From Actinomycetota bacterium (GTDB lineage Bacteria; Actinomycetota; Acidimicrobiia; Acidimicrobiales; Microtrichaceae): a stretch of 5,992 nucleotides of DNA. This document shows positions 1-5,332 of this stretch, in pieces. The DNA lies in NCBI GenBank assembly GCA_009700815.1, contig WLLG01000156.1, forward strand, positions 1 to 5,992. Direction: 5' to 3'. Under the pieces are notes generated by a model. That model searched no databases. It was not told where the DNA came from and worked only from the letters and a program-made list of their open reading frames with translations. The first letter of the stretch is position 1. Each line of letters opens with the position of its first letter. Position numbers and translations under genes: made by a program.

Positions 1-221
1 CCCAGCATGACTTCGTCCGAGACAAGGTGCCCCGCGTCCATAATCTCTTTGGCTCGCTGCCCAAACTCGGTACCCTCACGAACTGCAGCGCGCAACATGT
101 CGCCTGTAGAAATATGTGGCACACCAAACTGCTCGGCAAGACGAACTGCCTGAGTTCCTTTACCTGCGCCTTGACGACCAAATACCAAGAGTCGCACAGG
201 TGGCCTAGTAGTTGATTCCAT
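1..221 (-). CDS. adk: Adenylate kinase, N-terminal part (cut by window edge)
   Basis: Adenylate kinase interconverts ATP + AMP and 2 ADP in the cytoplasm and keeps the adenylate pool balanced. Only the first 73 codons are in the window; the gene runs off the left edge. The start ATG at 219-221 follows a strong AAAGGAGG site with 5 nt spacing. Visible landmarks are the P-loop GRQGAGKGT at residues 15-23, the AMP-binding segment STGDMLRAAV at 38-47, and the helix ending IMDAGHLVSDE at 60-70, all in the order seen in E. coli Adk. The P-loop carries Arg-Gln where E. coli has Ala-Pro; the lysine (K21) that holds phosphate is kept. An N-terminal extension of about eight residues (MESTTRPP) precedes the first strand. 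It lies 46 bp downstream of secY, the usual position in Gram-positive spc operons. The LID domain and C-terminus cannot be seen. Confidence 0.95.
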   Translation of the reverse strand, partial: MESTTRPPVRLLVFGRQGAGKGTQAVRLAEQFGVPHISTGDMLRAAVREGTEFGQRAKEIMDAGHLVSDEVML

Positions 222-226
222 GACGT

Positions 227-234
227 CCTCCTTT
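227..234 (-). promoter_or_regulatory. Strong Shine-Dalgarno site of adk
   Basis: The minus strand reads AAAGGAGG here, an 8-nt match to the complement of the usual bacterial 16S rRNA 3' end, with 5 nt to the ATG at 221. It supports that ATG as the start of adk. Unlike most sites in this operon it lies outside any upstream coding sequence, so adk translation need not be coupled to secY. Confidence 0.8.
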
Positions 235-248
235 GCGCAGTGCAGCAA

Positions 249-264
249 ACTCGCCGGGGCGAGT
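249..264 (-). other. Perfect inverted repeat in the secY-adk gap
   Basis: The 16 bases form a perfect palindrome, ACTCGCC-CC-GGCGAGT on the minus strand. In RNA it would fold as a 6-bp GC-rich stem with a four-base CCCG loop. It begins 3 nt after the secY stop codon and lies 15 bases before the adk Shine-Dalgarno site. There is no run of T after the stem (the sequence continues TTTGCTGC), so it is not a classical intrinsic terminator. It could be a weak attenuator, an RNA-processing or 3'-end-protecting hairpin, or chance. The palindrome is seen directly; any role is inference. Confidence 0.5.
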
Positions 265-267
265 GGC

Positions 268-1593
268 CTACTTACCTGACAGGAAACCCTCGTAGTTACG
301 CATCATGAGCTGGCTATCGACCTGCTTCATGGTTTCGAGCGCAACACCCACAGCAATCAGCAATGAAGTTCCGCCGATGGAGTATGCGGCTCCGCCACCT
401 GTTGCACCGAGCAGAATTCTCACTAGCACCGTTGGAGTAATTGCCAGCAGAGCAATGAACAACGCTCCTGGCAATGTGATTCGGTTGAGAACCTTGGCCA
501 AGTAGTGCTCCGTCTGAGGCCCTGGTCGAATACCAGGAATGAAGCCGCCCTGCTTGCGAAGGTTGTCAGCCTGCTGTACTGGGTCGAAAGCAATAGCTGT
601 ATAGAAGTAGGAGAAGCCGACGATGAACAGGGCCAGCACAAAGAGGTAGACAGGATTGATGGTGTTTGCCAGATTGTCATTGATCCACTTCGACACCGAA
701 GCGCCCCAGCCGCTCGAGGGCAGCACCTGCGAGAGCAACACTGGCAAGTTGATCACAGCACTTGCGAAGATAATTGGGATCACGCCGGCCTGATTGACCT
801 TGAGAGGGATGTACGTGCTCTGCCCGGAGTACATCCGACGCCCAACCACCCGCTTAGCGAACTGAACAGGAATACGCCGCTGCCCAAGCTCGATGAACAC
901 GATGCAAAAGAGCATTGCAATGATGAACACCAAGAACACTGCAAGCTTCCAAGGTGCCGAAGCGTAAATGACCGAGAAAGCACTTGGCAGGCCCGAAACC
1001 ACCGAACAGAAGATGATGAGCGACATGCCGTTGCCAATGCCACGGGTCGTGATGCTCTCACCCATCCACATAAGCAGTGCAGAACCCGCAGTAAAGGTCA
1101 CCACAATTAGCAAGACCGTAAGCGGATTGAAGTTGGGGACGAGGTCAATCGTGCCGCTGCTACTCGAGACCAAGCCGCCGCCACCATTGTGGAACAAGAA
1201 CACCAGTCCGGTGGCCTGCAACACCGAGATTCCAATGGTCAGGTAACGCGTCCACTGTGTGATCTTGGCCTGACCGGTTGCACCCTGTTGCTGCCATTCC
1301 TGCAGCTTGGGGATCACCACCGTCAGGATCTGCATAATGATCGAGCTGGTGATGTACGGCATGATGCCCAGAGCAAACAGACTGAACTGAGTCAGTGCCT
1401 TTCCAGAGAACAGCTGCAAAAATGCCAGAACGCCGCCCTCTCGAGCCTGCTCTCCAATGGAGTTCACTGCGTTCTGGTCGATTCCGGGCACAGGCAGGTA
1501 ACAGCCCAGCCGGTAGAGCACCAACATGAACAAGGTAAAGAGCACCTTGTTGCGAAGGTCTGCAACTTTAAAGATGTTGCCGATACGAGACAC
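268..1593 (-). CDS. secY: Protein translocase channel subunit SecY
   Basis: SecY is the pore subunit of the SecYEG channel, which passes unfolded proteins across or into the cytoplasmic membrane with SecA or the ribosome. The 441-residue product has the family's length and about ten hydrophobic segments. Landmarks are the N-terminal VADLRNKVLFTLFMLVLYR (about 10-28), the segment QFSLFALGIMPYITSSIIMQ (69-88) matching TM2 and its lead-in, GIGNGMS (185-191), the cytosolic C4 loop RRIPVQFAKR (239-248), and the C5 loop FDPVQQADNLRKQGGFIPG (336-354), which ends in the conserved Arg (R356) tied to SecA action in E. coli. The stop is TAG at 268-270. The GTG at 1591-1593 is preferred because AGGAG lies 5 nt upstream; a GTG two codons earlier (1597-1599) overlaps that site. 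A 77 bp gap separates it from rplO. The loop at 135-147 is glycine- and serine-rich. Confidence 0.97.
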   Translation of the reverse strand: MSRIGNIFKVADLRNKVLFTLFMLVLYRLGCYLPVPGIDQNAVNSIGEQAREGGVLAFLQLFSGKALTQFSLFALGIMPYITSSIIMQILTVVIPKLQEWQQQGATGQAKITQWTRYLTIGISVLQATGLVFLFHNGGGGLVSSSSGTIDLVPNFNPLTVLLIVVTFTAGSALLMWMGESITTRGIGNGMSLIIFCSVVSGLPSAFSVIYASAPWKLAVFLVFIIAMLFCIVFIELGQRRIPVQFAKRVVGRRMYSGQSTYIPLKVNQAGVIPIIFASAVINLPVLLSQVLPSSGWGASVSKWINDNLANTINPVYLFVLALFIVGFSYFYTAIAFDPVQQADNLRKQGGFIPGIRPGPQTEHYLAKVLNRITLPGALFIALLAITPTVLVRILLGATGGGAAYSIGGTSLLIAVGVALETMKQVDSQLMMRNYEGFLSGK

Positions 1594-1670
1594 TGACACT
1601 CCTGGGACTCAGCAACTAACGGTCAAGGGAAGTTAGCCGATGTAGCGCTCCCCCGCTGACACACCCTTGC
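1594..1670 (-). other. Longest gap in the window, rplO-secY, no clear signal
   Basis: These 77 bases are the only sizeable spacer between adjacent genes in an otherwise packed operon. Apart from the secY ribosome binding site they contain a weak inverted repeat (CTAAC at 1616-1620 against GTTAG at 1632-1636, 11-nt loop) and a shorter AGCG/CGCT pair around a GGGGAG loop. A TTGACC hexamer (1621-1626) resembles a -35 box, but no TANNNT-type box lies 16-18 nt after it. I see no convincing promoter or terminator here. Confidence 0.4.
1599..1603 (-). promoter_or_regulatory. Shine-Dalgarno site that decides the secY start
   Basis: The minus strand reads AGGAG followed by TGTCA and then GTG (1591-1593), a 5-nt spacing. 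The other in-frame GTG at 1597-1599 shares its first base with the last G of this motif, so a ribosome bound here would be placed on the downstream GTG. This favours a 441-residue rather than a 443-residue SecY. Confidence 0.65.
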
Positions 1671-2156
1671 CTAGCGGTTGGTGTGAGCACTTCCGTGGAA
1701 TGCGGGGCGGACCTTGAATGGCAACGGAATCTTTTCGATTGTTCCGCCTGCGCTGGTAACTGCGGCCTCTGCAGATGCGGAGTAGCCATGCACCTTGATT
1801 GTCACCTTGCGACTGAGTTCGCCTCGTCCAAGCACCTTGACCAGCGCTCCCTTGGAGACCAAACCTTGCGCAAACAGCGTCTCGGGAGAGATCTCATCGA
1901 GACCTGACTCCTGAATCGTGTCCAGATTGATTGCCTGGTATTCAACCCGGAACGGGTTATTGAAACCACGCAGCTTGGGCGTGCGAATTGCCAGCGGCAA
2001 TTGCCCGCCTTCGAACCCGACGCGAATCTTGCTACGTGCCTTTTGGCCCTTGGTACCGCGGCCGGCAGTCTTGCCGCCCTTGCCACCAATACCTCGACCA
2101 ACACGCTTACGCGACTTGTGTGCGCCCTCTGGGGGCTTCAGATCGTGAATCTTCAT
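1671..2156 (-). CDS. rplO: Large ribosomal subunit protein uL15 (L15)
   Basis: L15 binds 23S rRNA and acts late in assembly of the 50S subunit. The 161-residue product is slightly longer than E. coli L15 (144). Its N-terminal half is the basic, glycine-rich extension that penetrates rRNA: RVGRGIGGKGGKTAGRGTKG at 18-37, then FEGGQLPLAIRTPKLRGF at 48-65. The C-terminal globular part has the family's pattern LVKVLGRGELSRKVTIKVHG (105-124) followed by a small, Ala/Ser-rich helix and GGTIEKI. The segment GFNNPFRVEY (64-73) is, as I remember it, typical of Acidimicrobiia and related lineages. The ATG at 2154-2156 comes 2 bp after the rpmD stop, with AGAGGAAG lying inside the rpmD end. Stop TAG at 1671-1673. 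Confidence 0.97.
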   Translation of the reverse strand: MKIHDLKPPEGAHKSRKRVGRGIGGKGGKTAGRGTKGQKARSKIRVGFEGGQLPLAIRTPKLRGFNNPFRVEYQAINLDTIQESGLDEISPETLFAQGLVSKGALVKVLGRGELSRKVTIKVHGYSASAEAAVTSAGGTIEKIPLPFKVRPAFHGSAHTNR

Positions 2157-2158
2157 GT

Positions 2159-2356
2159 TCAGTTGGCTTCCTCTTCGGAGAGAGTCTCAACACTGACAAG
2201 ATGCGGGACCTTTTGGATCTGGCCACGAACATCAGGGCTATCTGTATGGATACGGGACTTTCCAATTCGACCCAAACCGAGCGCACGCAACGTACCGCGC
2301 TGCTTTGGCTTCGTGCCGATCGAAGATCCCGTTTGGGTGACCTTGAGTTGAGCCAT
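2159..2356 (-). CDS. rpmD: Large ribosomal subunit protein uL30 (L30)
   Basis: L30 is a small protein on the surface of the 50S subunit, absent from some bacterial lineages. The product is 65 residues, close to the family's usual 60. It starts with the strand AQLKVTQTGSSIGTKPKQR (2-20) and carries the L30 core RGTLRALGLGRIGKSRIHTD (20-39), then DVRGQIQKVPHLV (42-54), the usual end of the domain. An acidic tail follows. Two ATG codons stand in tandem. The second (2354-2356) is chosen because GAGG sits 7 nt upstream, it gives the usual MAQLKV start, and it forms a TGATG junction with the rpsE stop. The first (2357-2359) would add one methionine and make an ATGA overlap. Both imply coupled translation with rpsE. 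Confidence 0.95.
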   Translation of the reverse strand: MAQLKVTQTGSSIGTKPKQRGTLRALGLGRIGKSRIHTDSPDVRGQIQKVPHLVSVETLSEEEAN

Positions 2357-2928
2357 CATGCAACCTCGAACGGTGCTGGTGCGGGCCCACGCTCAGACTC
2401 TTGGTAAGCACGTAGCAAACCCTTCGGAATGCAATCCTCGGGATCTAGTCCACGAAGGGCAGCAATCTCGTCGGGTCGACGCAGCGCCTGAAGCCCTGCA
2501 ACTGTTGCGCGGGCCACGTTGATGTAATTGGAGGATCCGAGCGACTTACAGAGCACGTCGTGAATTCCAGCTTCTTCCAGGATGGCTCGAGCAGCTCCAC
2601 CGGCGATAACTCCGGTACCAGGGGAGGCTGGCTTCAGCATGACGCGACCCGCTCCCATGATCCCGATTACTGGGTGAATGATGGTTCCGCTAGCCAATGG
2701 CACGGTGAACAGGTTCTTGCGAGCCTCTTCGGTGCCCTTCTGAATGGCCAGTGGCACCTCTTTGGCCTTGCCGTAGCCCAGACCAACACGACCGTTGCCG
2801 TCGCCGATAACGACGAGCGCAGTAAAGGAGAACCTGCGCCCACCCTTTACTACCTTGGCCACACGGTTGATGTTGATGACCCGGGACTCGCGCAGTTGCA
2901 TGTCCGAATTGTCTTTGTTCAGTGCCAT
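2356..2928 (-). CDS. rpsE: Small ribosomal subunit protein uS5 (S5)
   Basis: S5 lies near the mRNA entry channel and decoding region of the 30S subunit; mutations in E. coli S5 affect fidelity and spectinomycin sensitivity. The 190-residue product has the N-terminal double-stranded-RNA-binding domain (VINI to ARKNL, about 17-72) with KVVKGGRRFSFTALVVIG at 25-42 and the GLGYGKAKEVP motif at 49-59. The C-terminal domain holds MLKPASPGTGVIAGGAARAI (97-116), LEEAGIHDVLCKSLGSSN (117-134) and NVARATVAGLQAL (137-149). It is longer than E. coli S5 (167) through a short variable N-terminus and an end rich in Pro, Ala and Glu (about 176-190). The start ATG overlaps the rplR stop as TGATG; the ribosome binding site is weak (GGA only), so reinitiation after rplR is likely. 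Confidence 0.97.
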   Translation of the reverse strand: MALNKDNSDMQLRESRVININRVAKVVKGGRRFSFTALVVIGDGNGRVGLGYGKAKEVPLAIQKGTEEARKNLFTVPLASGTIIHPVIGIMGAGRVMLKPASPGTGVIAGGAARAILEEAGIHDVLCKSLGSSNYINVARATVAGLQALRRPDEIAALRGLDPEDCIPKGLLRAYQESERGPAPAPFEVA

Positions 2929-3293
2929 CAGAATTCCAGTCCTGCTGCGCGTGCAGCATCTGCGAGTGCGGCCACTCGACCTTGGTAACGGAAGCCACCA
3001 CGATCAAAGACCACCACATTGACTCCGGCGGCTTGTGCCCGTTCAGCTACAAGTGTTCCAACTTTGGCTGCTGCGTCACAGTTCGAGGTAGCTCCTCCGC
3101 GGAGGTCTGTCTCGAGTGTGCTCGCTGTAGCCAAGGTGACACCTGACCGATCGTCGATCAACTGCGCAACCACGTGCCGATTTGACCGAAACACTGCCAA
3201 ACGCGGACGCTCGGCCGTTCCTGCCACGCTCTTGCGAACACGGGCGTGACGACGCTTGCGTCCGTCCTGCTTCTTCTTCGATTTGTCGCTCAT
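2928..3293 (-). CDS. rplR: Large ribosomal subunit protein uL18 (L18)
   Basis: L18 binds 5S rRNA and, with L5, carries it into the central protuberance of the 50S subunit. The 121-residue product matches the family's usual length of about 117-120. It has a Lys/Arg-rich flexible N-terminus (KSKKKQDGRKRRHARVRKS, 4-22), then the core start RPRLAVFRSNRHVVAQLIDD (29-48), a middle segment with the conserved AAKVG (75-79), and the signature FDRGGFRYQGRVAALADAAR (96-115) ending in GLEF. The ATG at 3291-3293 is preferred: GAGG lies 5 nt upstream, overlapping the rplF stop, and the reading frame above it runs back into rplF without L18 features. It starts 7 bp after rplF, and its TGA overlaps the rpsE ATG by one base. 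Confidence 0.97.
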   Translation of the reverse strand: MSDKSKKKQDGRKRRHARVRKSVAGTAERPRLAVFRSNRHVVAQLIDDRSGVTLATASTLETDLRGGATSNCDAAAKVGTLVAERAQAAGVNVVVFDRGGFRYQGRVAALADAARAAGLEF

Positions 3294-3300
3294 GATCGCC

Positions 3301-3840
3301 TCACTTACCGGCCTTGCCGGCCTTGCGGCGAACGTGCTCGCCGACGTAGCGAACACCCTTGCCCTTGTATGGCTCTGGCTTACGCCAGGCCCGGATGTCA
3401 GCGGCCACTTGACCGACCAACTGCTTATCAATCCCGTGAACCTCGATGCGAGTGGGGACTGGAACTACGAAAGAGATTCCCTGTGGTGCTGAAACCAGAA
3501 CAGGGTGAGAGAATCCAAGTGCCAGTTCTAGGCCATCGGATCCCTTCGCTGCTGCGCGATAACCAACGCCAACAATGTCGAGTTCCTTTCGGAACCCGTC
3601 AGTGACACCGATCACCATGTTGGCAACTAGGGATCGCATGAGTCCGTGCATTGCACGACTCTCACGCTCATCATCTTTACGCTCAACTAACAGCGTTGCG
3701 CCCTCTTGACGAACAGAAACCTGCTCGACAAGCACACGGGTCAACTCGCCCTTGGGGCCCTTCACAGTCAGGCTTGACCCAGAAATCTGGATATCAACCC
3801 CGCTTGGAACATCAATTGGTGCTTTACCGATTCTTGACAT
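3301..3840 (-). CDS. rplF: Large ribosomal subunit protein uL6 (L6)
   Basis: L6 sits near the sarcin-ricin loop and the base of the L7/L12 stalk, where elongation factors bind. The 179-residue product has the family's usual length (E. coli 177) and its two related domains. It begins with the near-invariant MSRIGKAPIDVPSGV (1-15), then LTVKGPKGEL (24-33) and the SRAMHGLMRSLVANMVIGVT helix (61-80). The second domain starts at GFRKELDIVGVGYRA (82-96) and contains LALGFSHPV (106-114), then the signature PEPYKGKGVRY at 155-165. A basic tail (RRKAGKAGK) closes it. The ATG at 3838-3840 has AAGGAT at a spacing of about 9 nt. It follows rpsH by 11 bp. Confidence 0.97.
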   Translation of the reverse strand: MSRIGKAPIDVPSGVDIQISGSSLTVKGPKGELTRVLVEQVSVRQEGATLLVERKDDERESRAMHGLMRSLVANMVIGVTDGFRKELDIVGVGYRAAAKGSDGLELALGFSHPVLVSAPQGISFVVPVPTRIEVHGIDKQLVGQVAADIRAWRKPEPYKGKGVRYVGEHVRRKAGKAGK

Positions 3841-3851
3841 GGGTTCGATCC

Positions 3852-4256
3852 TTACCAGACGTGGCAGAGCACTTCACCACCGACTCGCTGGCGACGTGCC
3901 TCGCGGTCGGTCATGAGACCCTTGCTCGTGGATAGGACTGCAATTCCGAGACCACCGAGAACACGCTCGACCTCGTTGTGCTTGCGATAAACACGCAAAC
4001 CCGGCTTGGAAATGCGACGGATACCAGAGATCACCCTGCGGCGTTCCTCTGAGTACTTCATATCGATCTTCAGCACGTTGCCAGGGCCCTTTGAGTTTTC
4101 TCCGATGGAAAAGCCAACGATGTAGCCCTCCTTCACAAGAACTCCAGCGAGTGCTTCTTTTTGTTTTGAAGCCGGCATCAGGACCTCGTCGTGCATCGCC
4201 ACATTGGCGTTACGCAGACGGGTCAACATGTCAGCAATAGGGTCGGTCATCGTCAT
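3852..4256 (-). CDS. rpsH: Small ribosomal subunit protein uS8 (S8)
   Basis: S8 is a primary 16S rRNA-binding protein (helix 21) needed for assembly of the 30S platform; in E. coli it also represses its own operon by binding spc mRNA. The 134-residue product is of normal length. It starts DPIADMLTRLRNAN (5-18), continues with LKIDMKYSEERRRVISGIRR (62-81) and KPGLRVY (84-90), and ends in the S8 signature GLGIAVLSTSKGLMTDREAR (102-121), then GGEVLCHVW. The Ser-Thr-Ser-Lys-Gly loop that contacts rRNA is complete. The first ATG (4254-4256) has a GGGGAG site about 8-10 nt upstream; a second in-frame ATG lies two codons later. It starts 16 bp after rpsN. Confidence 0.97.
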   Translation of the reverse strand: MTMTDPIADMLTRLRNANVAMHDEVLMPASKQKEALAGVLVKEGYIVGFSIGENSKGPGNVLKIDMKYSEERRRVISGIRRISKPGLRVYRKHNEVERVLGGLGIAVLSTSKGLMTDREARRQRVGGEVLCHVW

Positions 4257-4272
4257 AGTCGGTTCTCTCCCC

Positions 4273-4458
4273 TCACCAGCTGGCCTTGGTGACGCCTGGG
4301 ATCTCGCCGGCGTGAGCCAACTGCCTCAGGCATACACGGCACAGGCCATATTTGCGATATACCGAGCGCGGACGCCCACAACGGCGACAACGGGTGTAGC
4401 CGCGCACTTTGAATTTGGGCTTGCGCTGCTGCTTCTGCTTCAGTGCCTCGGTAGCCAT
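4273..4458 (-). CDS. rpsN: Small ribosomal subunit protein uS14, zinc-binding short form
   Basis: S14 is needed for assembly of the 30S head. This is the short zinc type (often rpsZ or rpsN type Z): 61 residues, against about 100 for the zinc-free form. The zinc ribbon is complete, with CRRC at residues 24-27 and CRVC at 40-43, within the usual context RGYTRCRRCGRPRSVYRKYG (19-38). The end, LRQLAHAGEIPGVTKASW (44-61), is the standard C-terminus of this form. The ATG at 4456-4458 is favoured because AAGGAA lies about 8 nt upstream and the family begins MA; the in-frame extension upstream lies inside rplE. It starts 1 bp after the rplE stop. The zinc form in this position is typical of Gram-positive lineages. 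Zinc-free copies regulated by zinc supply exist in some actinobacteria but lie elsewhere and cannot be judged here. Confidence 0.96.
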   Translation of the reverse strand: MATEALKQKQQRKPKFKVRGYTRCRRCGRPRSVYRKYGLCRVCLRQLAHAGEIPGVTKASW

Positions 4459-4459
4459 C

Positions 4460-5029
4460 TCAGATTCCTTCCCGACGGAATGGGAAGCCGAAAGCATCAA
4501 GAAGTGCTTTGCCCTCGGCGTCTGTTCTCGCGGTTGTCACAATGGTGATGTCCATGCCACGTGAGGCATCGACCTTGTCGTAATCAATCTCGGGGAAGAT
4601 CAATTGCTCGGTAACTCCGAACGTATAGTTCCCCCGGCCGTCGAAGCTCTTCGAGGGCAATCCACGAAAGTCGCGGATACGGGGAATCGCCAAGGTAACC
4701 AGGCGATCAAAGAACTCCCACATCTGATCGCCGCGAAGAGTGACCTTCACGCCAATCGCGTTTCCTTCACGAAGCTTGAAACCCGCAATGGACTTCTTCG
4801 CCTTGGTGATCACTGGCTTCTGGCCGGTAATCGCCGTGATGTCGGTCACGATTTTTTCTAGCAGGCCTTTATTGTCGACTGCAGCACCTGCACCGACGTT
4901 GACCACGATCTTTTCAAACCGGGGAACCTCCATGACATTGCTCAGTTCGAGCGTGGTCTTGAGGTTGTCCCTGATTTCTTCGTTGTACTTCACCTTGAGG
5001 CGAGGAACGATGGCGGTACTAGTACTCAC
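4460..5029 (-). CDS. rplE: Large ribosomal subunit protein uL5 (L5)
   Basis: L5 binds 5S rRNA and the P-site tRNA elbow in the central protuberance and works with L18. The 189-residue product fits the family (E. coli 179, actinobacteria slightly longer). It shows PRLKVKYNEEI (9-19), VPRFEKIVVNVGAG (35-48), the signature TGQKPVITKAKKSIAGFKLR (68-87), VTLRGDQMWEFFDRL (96-110), RIRDFRGL (117-124), GNYTFGVTEQLIFPEI (133-148) and RGMDITIVTTA (157-167). The start is GTG at 5027-5029, which overlaps the rplX TGA by 4 bases (GTGA). GGAGG lies 6 nt before it, inside rplX. The first ten or so residues are variable in the family, but no better start is visible. Confidence 0.97.
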   Translation of the reverse strand: MSTSTAIVPRLKVKYNEEIRDNLKTTLELSNVMEVPRFEKIVVNVGAGAAVDNKGLLEKIVTDITAITGQKPVITKAKKSIAGFKLREGNAIGVKVTLRGDQMWEFFDRLVTLAIPRIRDFRGLPSKSFDGRGNYTFGVTEQLIFPEIDYDKVDASRGMDITIVTTARTDAEGKALLDAFGFPFRREGI

Positions 5030-5331
5030 AGTTCTCCTCCGTTAGCTCGAGCAACTCGAACTTTGGTTCCGTCCGCATCTACGCGATATCCAACACGTGT
5101 TGGCTTACCGTCAGAATCGAGCAGAGCCACGTTGGAAGCGTCGATAGGCATGATCTTGTCGATAATGCCGCCCTGCTGCAGTGCCCGAGTTGGCTTCTGG
5201 TGACGCTTGGCGATGTGCACGCCTTCGACTGTCACCTGCTTCTTCTTGGGATCCACAGAGAGAACTTCGCCCTCTTTGCCTCGGTACTTTCCAGTGAGCA
5301 CCCGAACATGGTCACCTTTACGGATCTTCAT
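5026..5331 (-). CDS. rplX: Large ribosomal subunit protein uL24 (L24)
   Basis: L24 is one of two proteins that start 50S assembly, binding the 5' part of 23S rRNA near the exit tunnel. The 101-residue product has the usual length. Its KOW motif occupies about residues 3-30, beginning IRKGDHVRVLTGKYRGKEGE (3-22). The following VTVEGVHIAKRHQKPT (33-48) and GGIIDKIMPIDASNVAL (54-70) are conserved L24 elements, and the C-terminus carries KPTRVGYRVDADGTKVRVA (76-94). The CxxC zinc motif found in some L24-type proteins is absent. The ATG at 5329-5331 follows rplN by 1 bp and has an exceptionally good ribosome binding site in the rplN end. The 3' end overlaps rplE by 4 bases. Confidence 0.97.
   Translation of the reverse strand: MKIRKGDHVRVLTGKYRGKEGEVLSVDPKKKQVTVEGVHIAKRHQKPTRALQQGGIIDKIMPIDASNVALLDSDGKPTRVGYRVDADGTKVRVARANGGEL
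5036..5040 (-). promoter_or_regulatory. Shine-Dalgarno site supporting the GTG start of rplE
   Basis: The minus strand reads GGAGG, then AGAACT, then GTG (5027-5029): a 6-nt spacing. It lies within the last codons of rplX and supports GTG as the real start even though no ATG is present there. Confidence 0.7.
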
Positions 5332-5332
5332 C

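Noticed and set aside
505..1110. Plus-strand open frame of 201 codons opposite secY
   Set aside because: The product is an His/Arg/Glu-rich sequence without family features, as expected from the antisense of a hydrophobic membrane protein gene; secY on the other strand is certain.
1189..1596. Plus-strand open frame opposite the 5' part of secY
   Set aside because: Same reasoning: no ribosome binding site or domain that stands out, and it is fully contained within secY.
1604..1626. Possible sigma-70-type promoter for secY from TTGACC at 1621-1626
   Set aside because: No TANNNT or TATAAT-like hexamer is found at the right distance; the bases there are the secY Shine-Dalgarno region.
1616..1636. 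Inverted repeat CTAAC/GTTAG as a terminator after rplO
   Set aside because: Only five pairs with an 11-base loop and no T-run follows; too weak to call.
2928..3431. Longer version of rplR starting at 3431
   Set aside because: The extra N-terminal residues come from reading rplF in another frame; the ATG at 3293 has a good ribosome binding site and gives a normal-length L18.
4273..4500. Longer version of rpsN starting at 4500
   Set aside because: The extra 14 residues lie inside rplE and do not match S14; the ATG at 4458 gives the standard start with a proper ribosome binding site.
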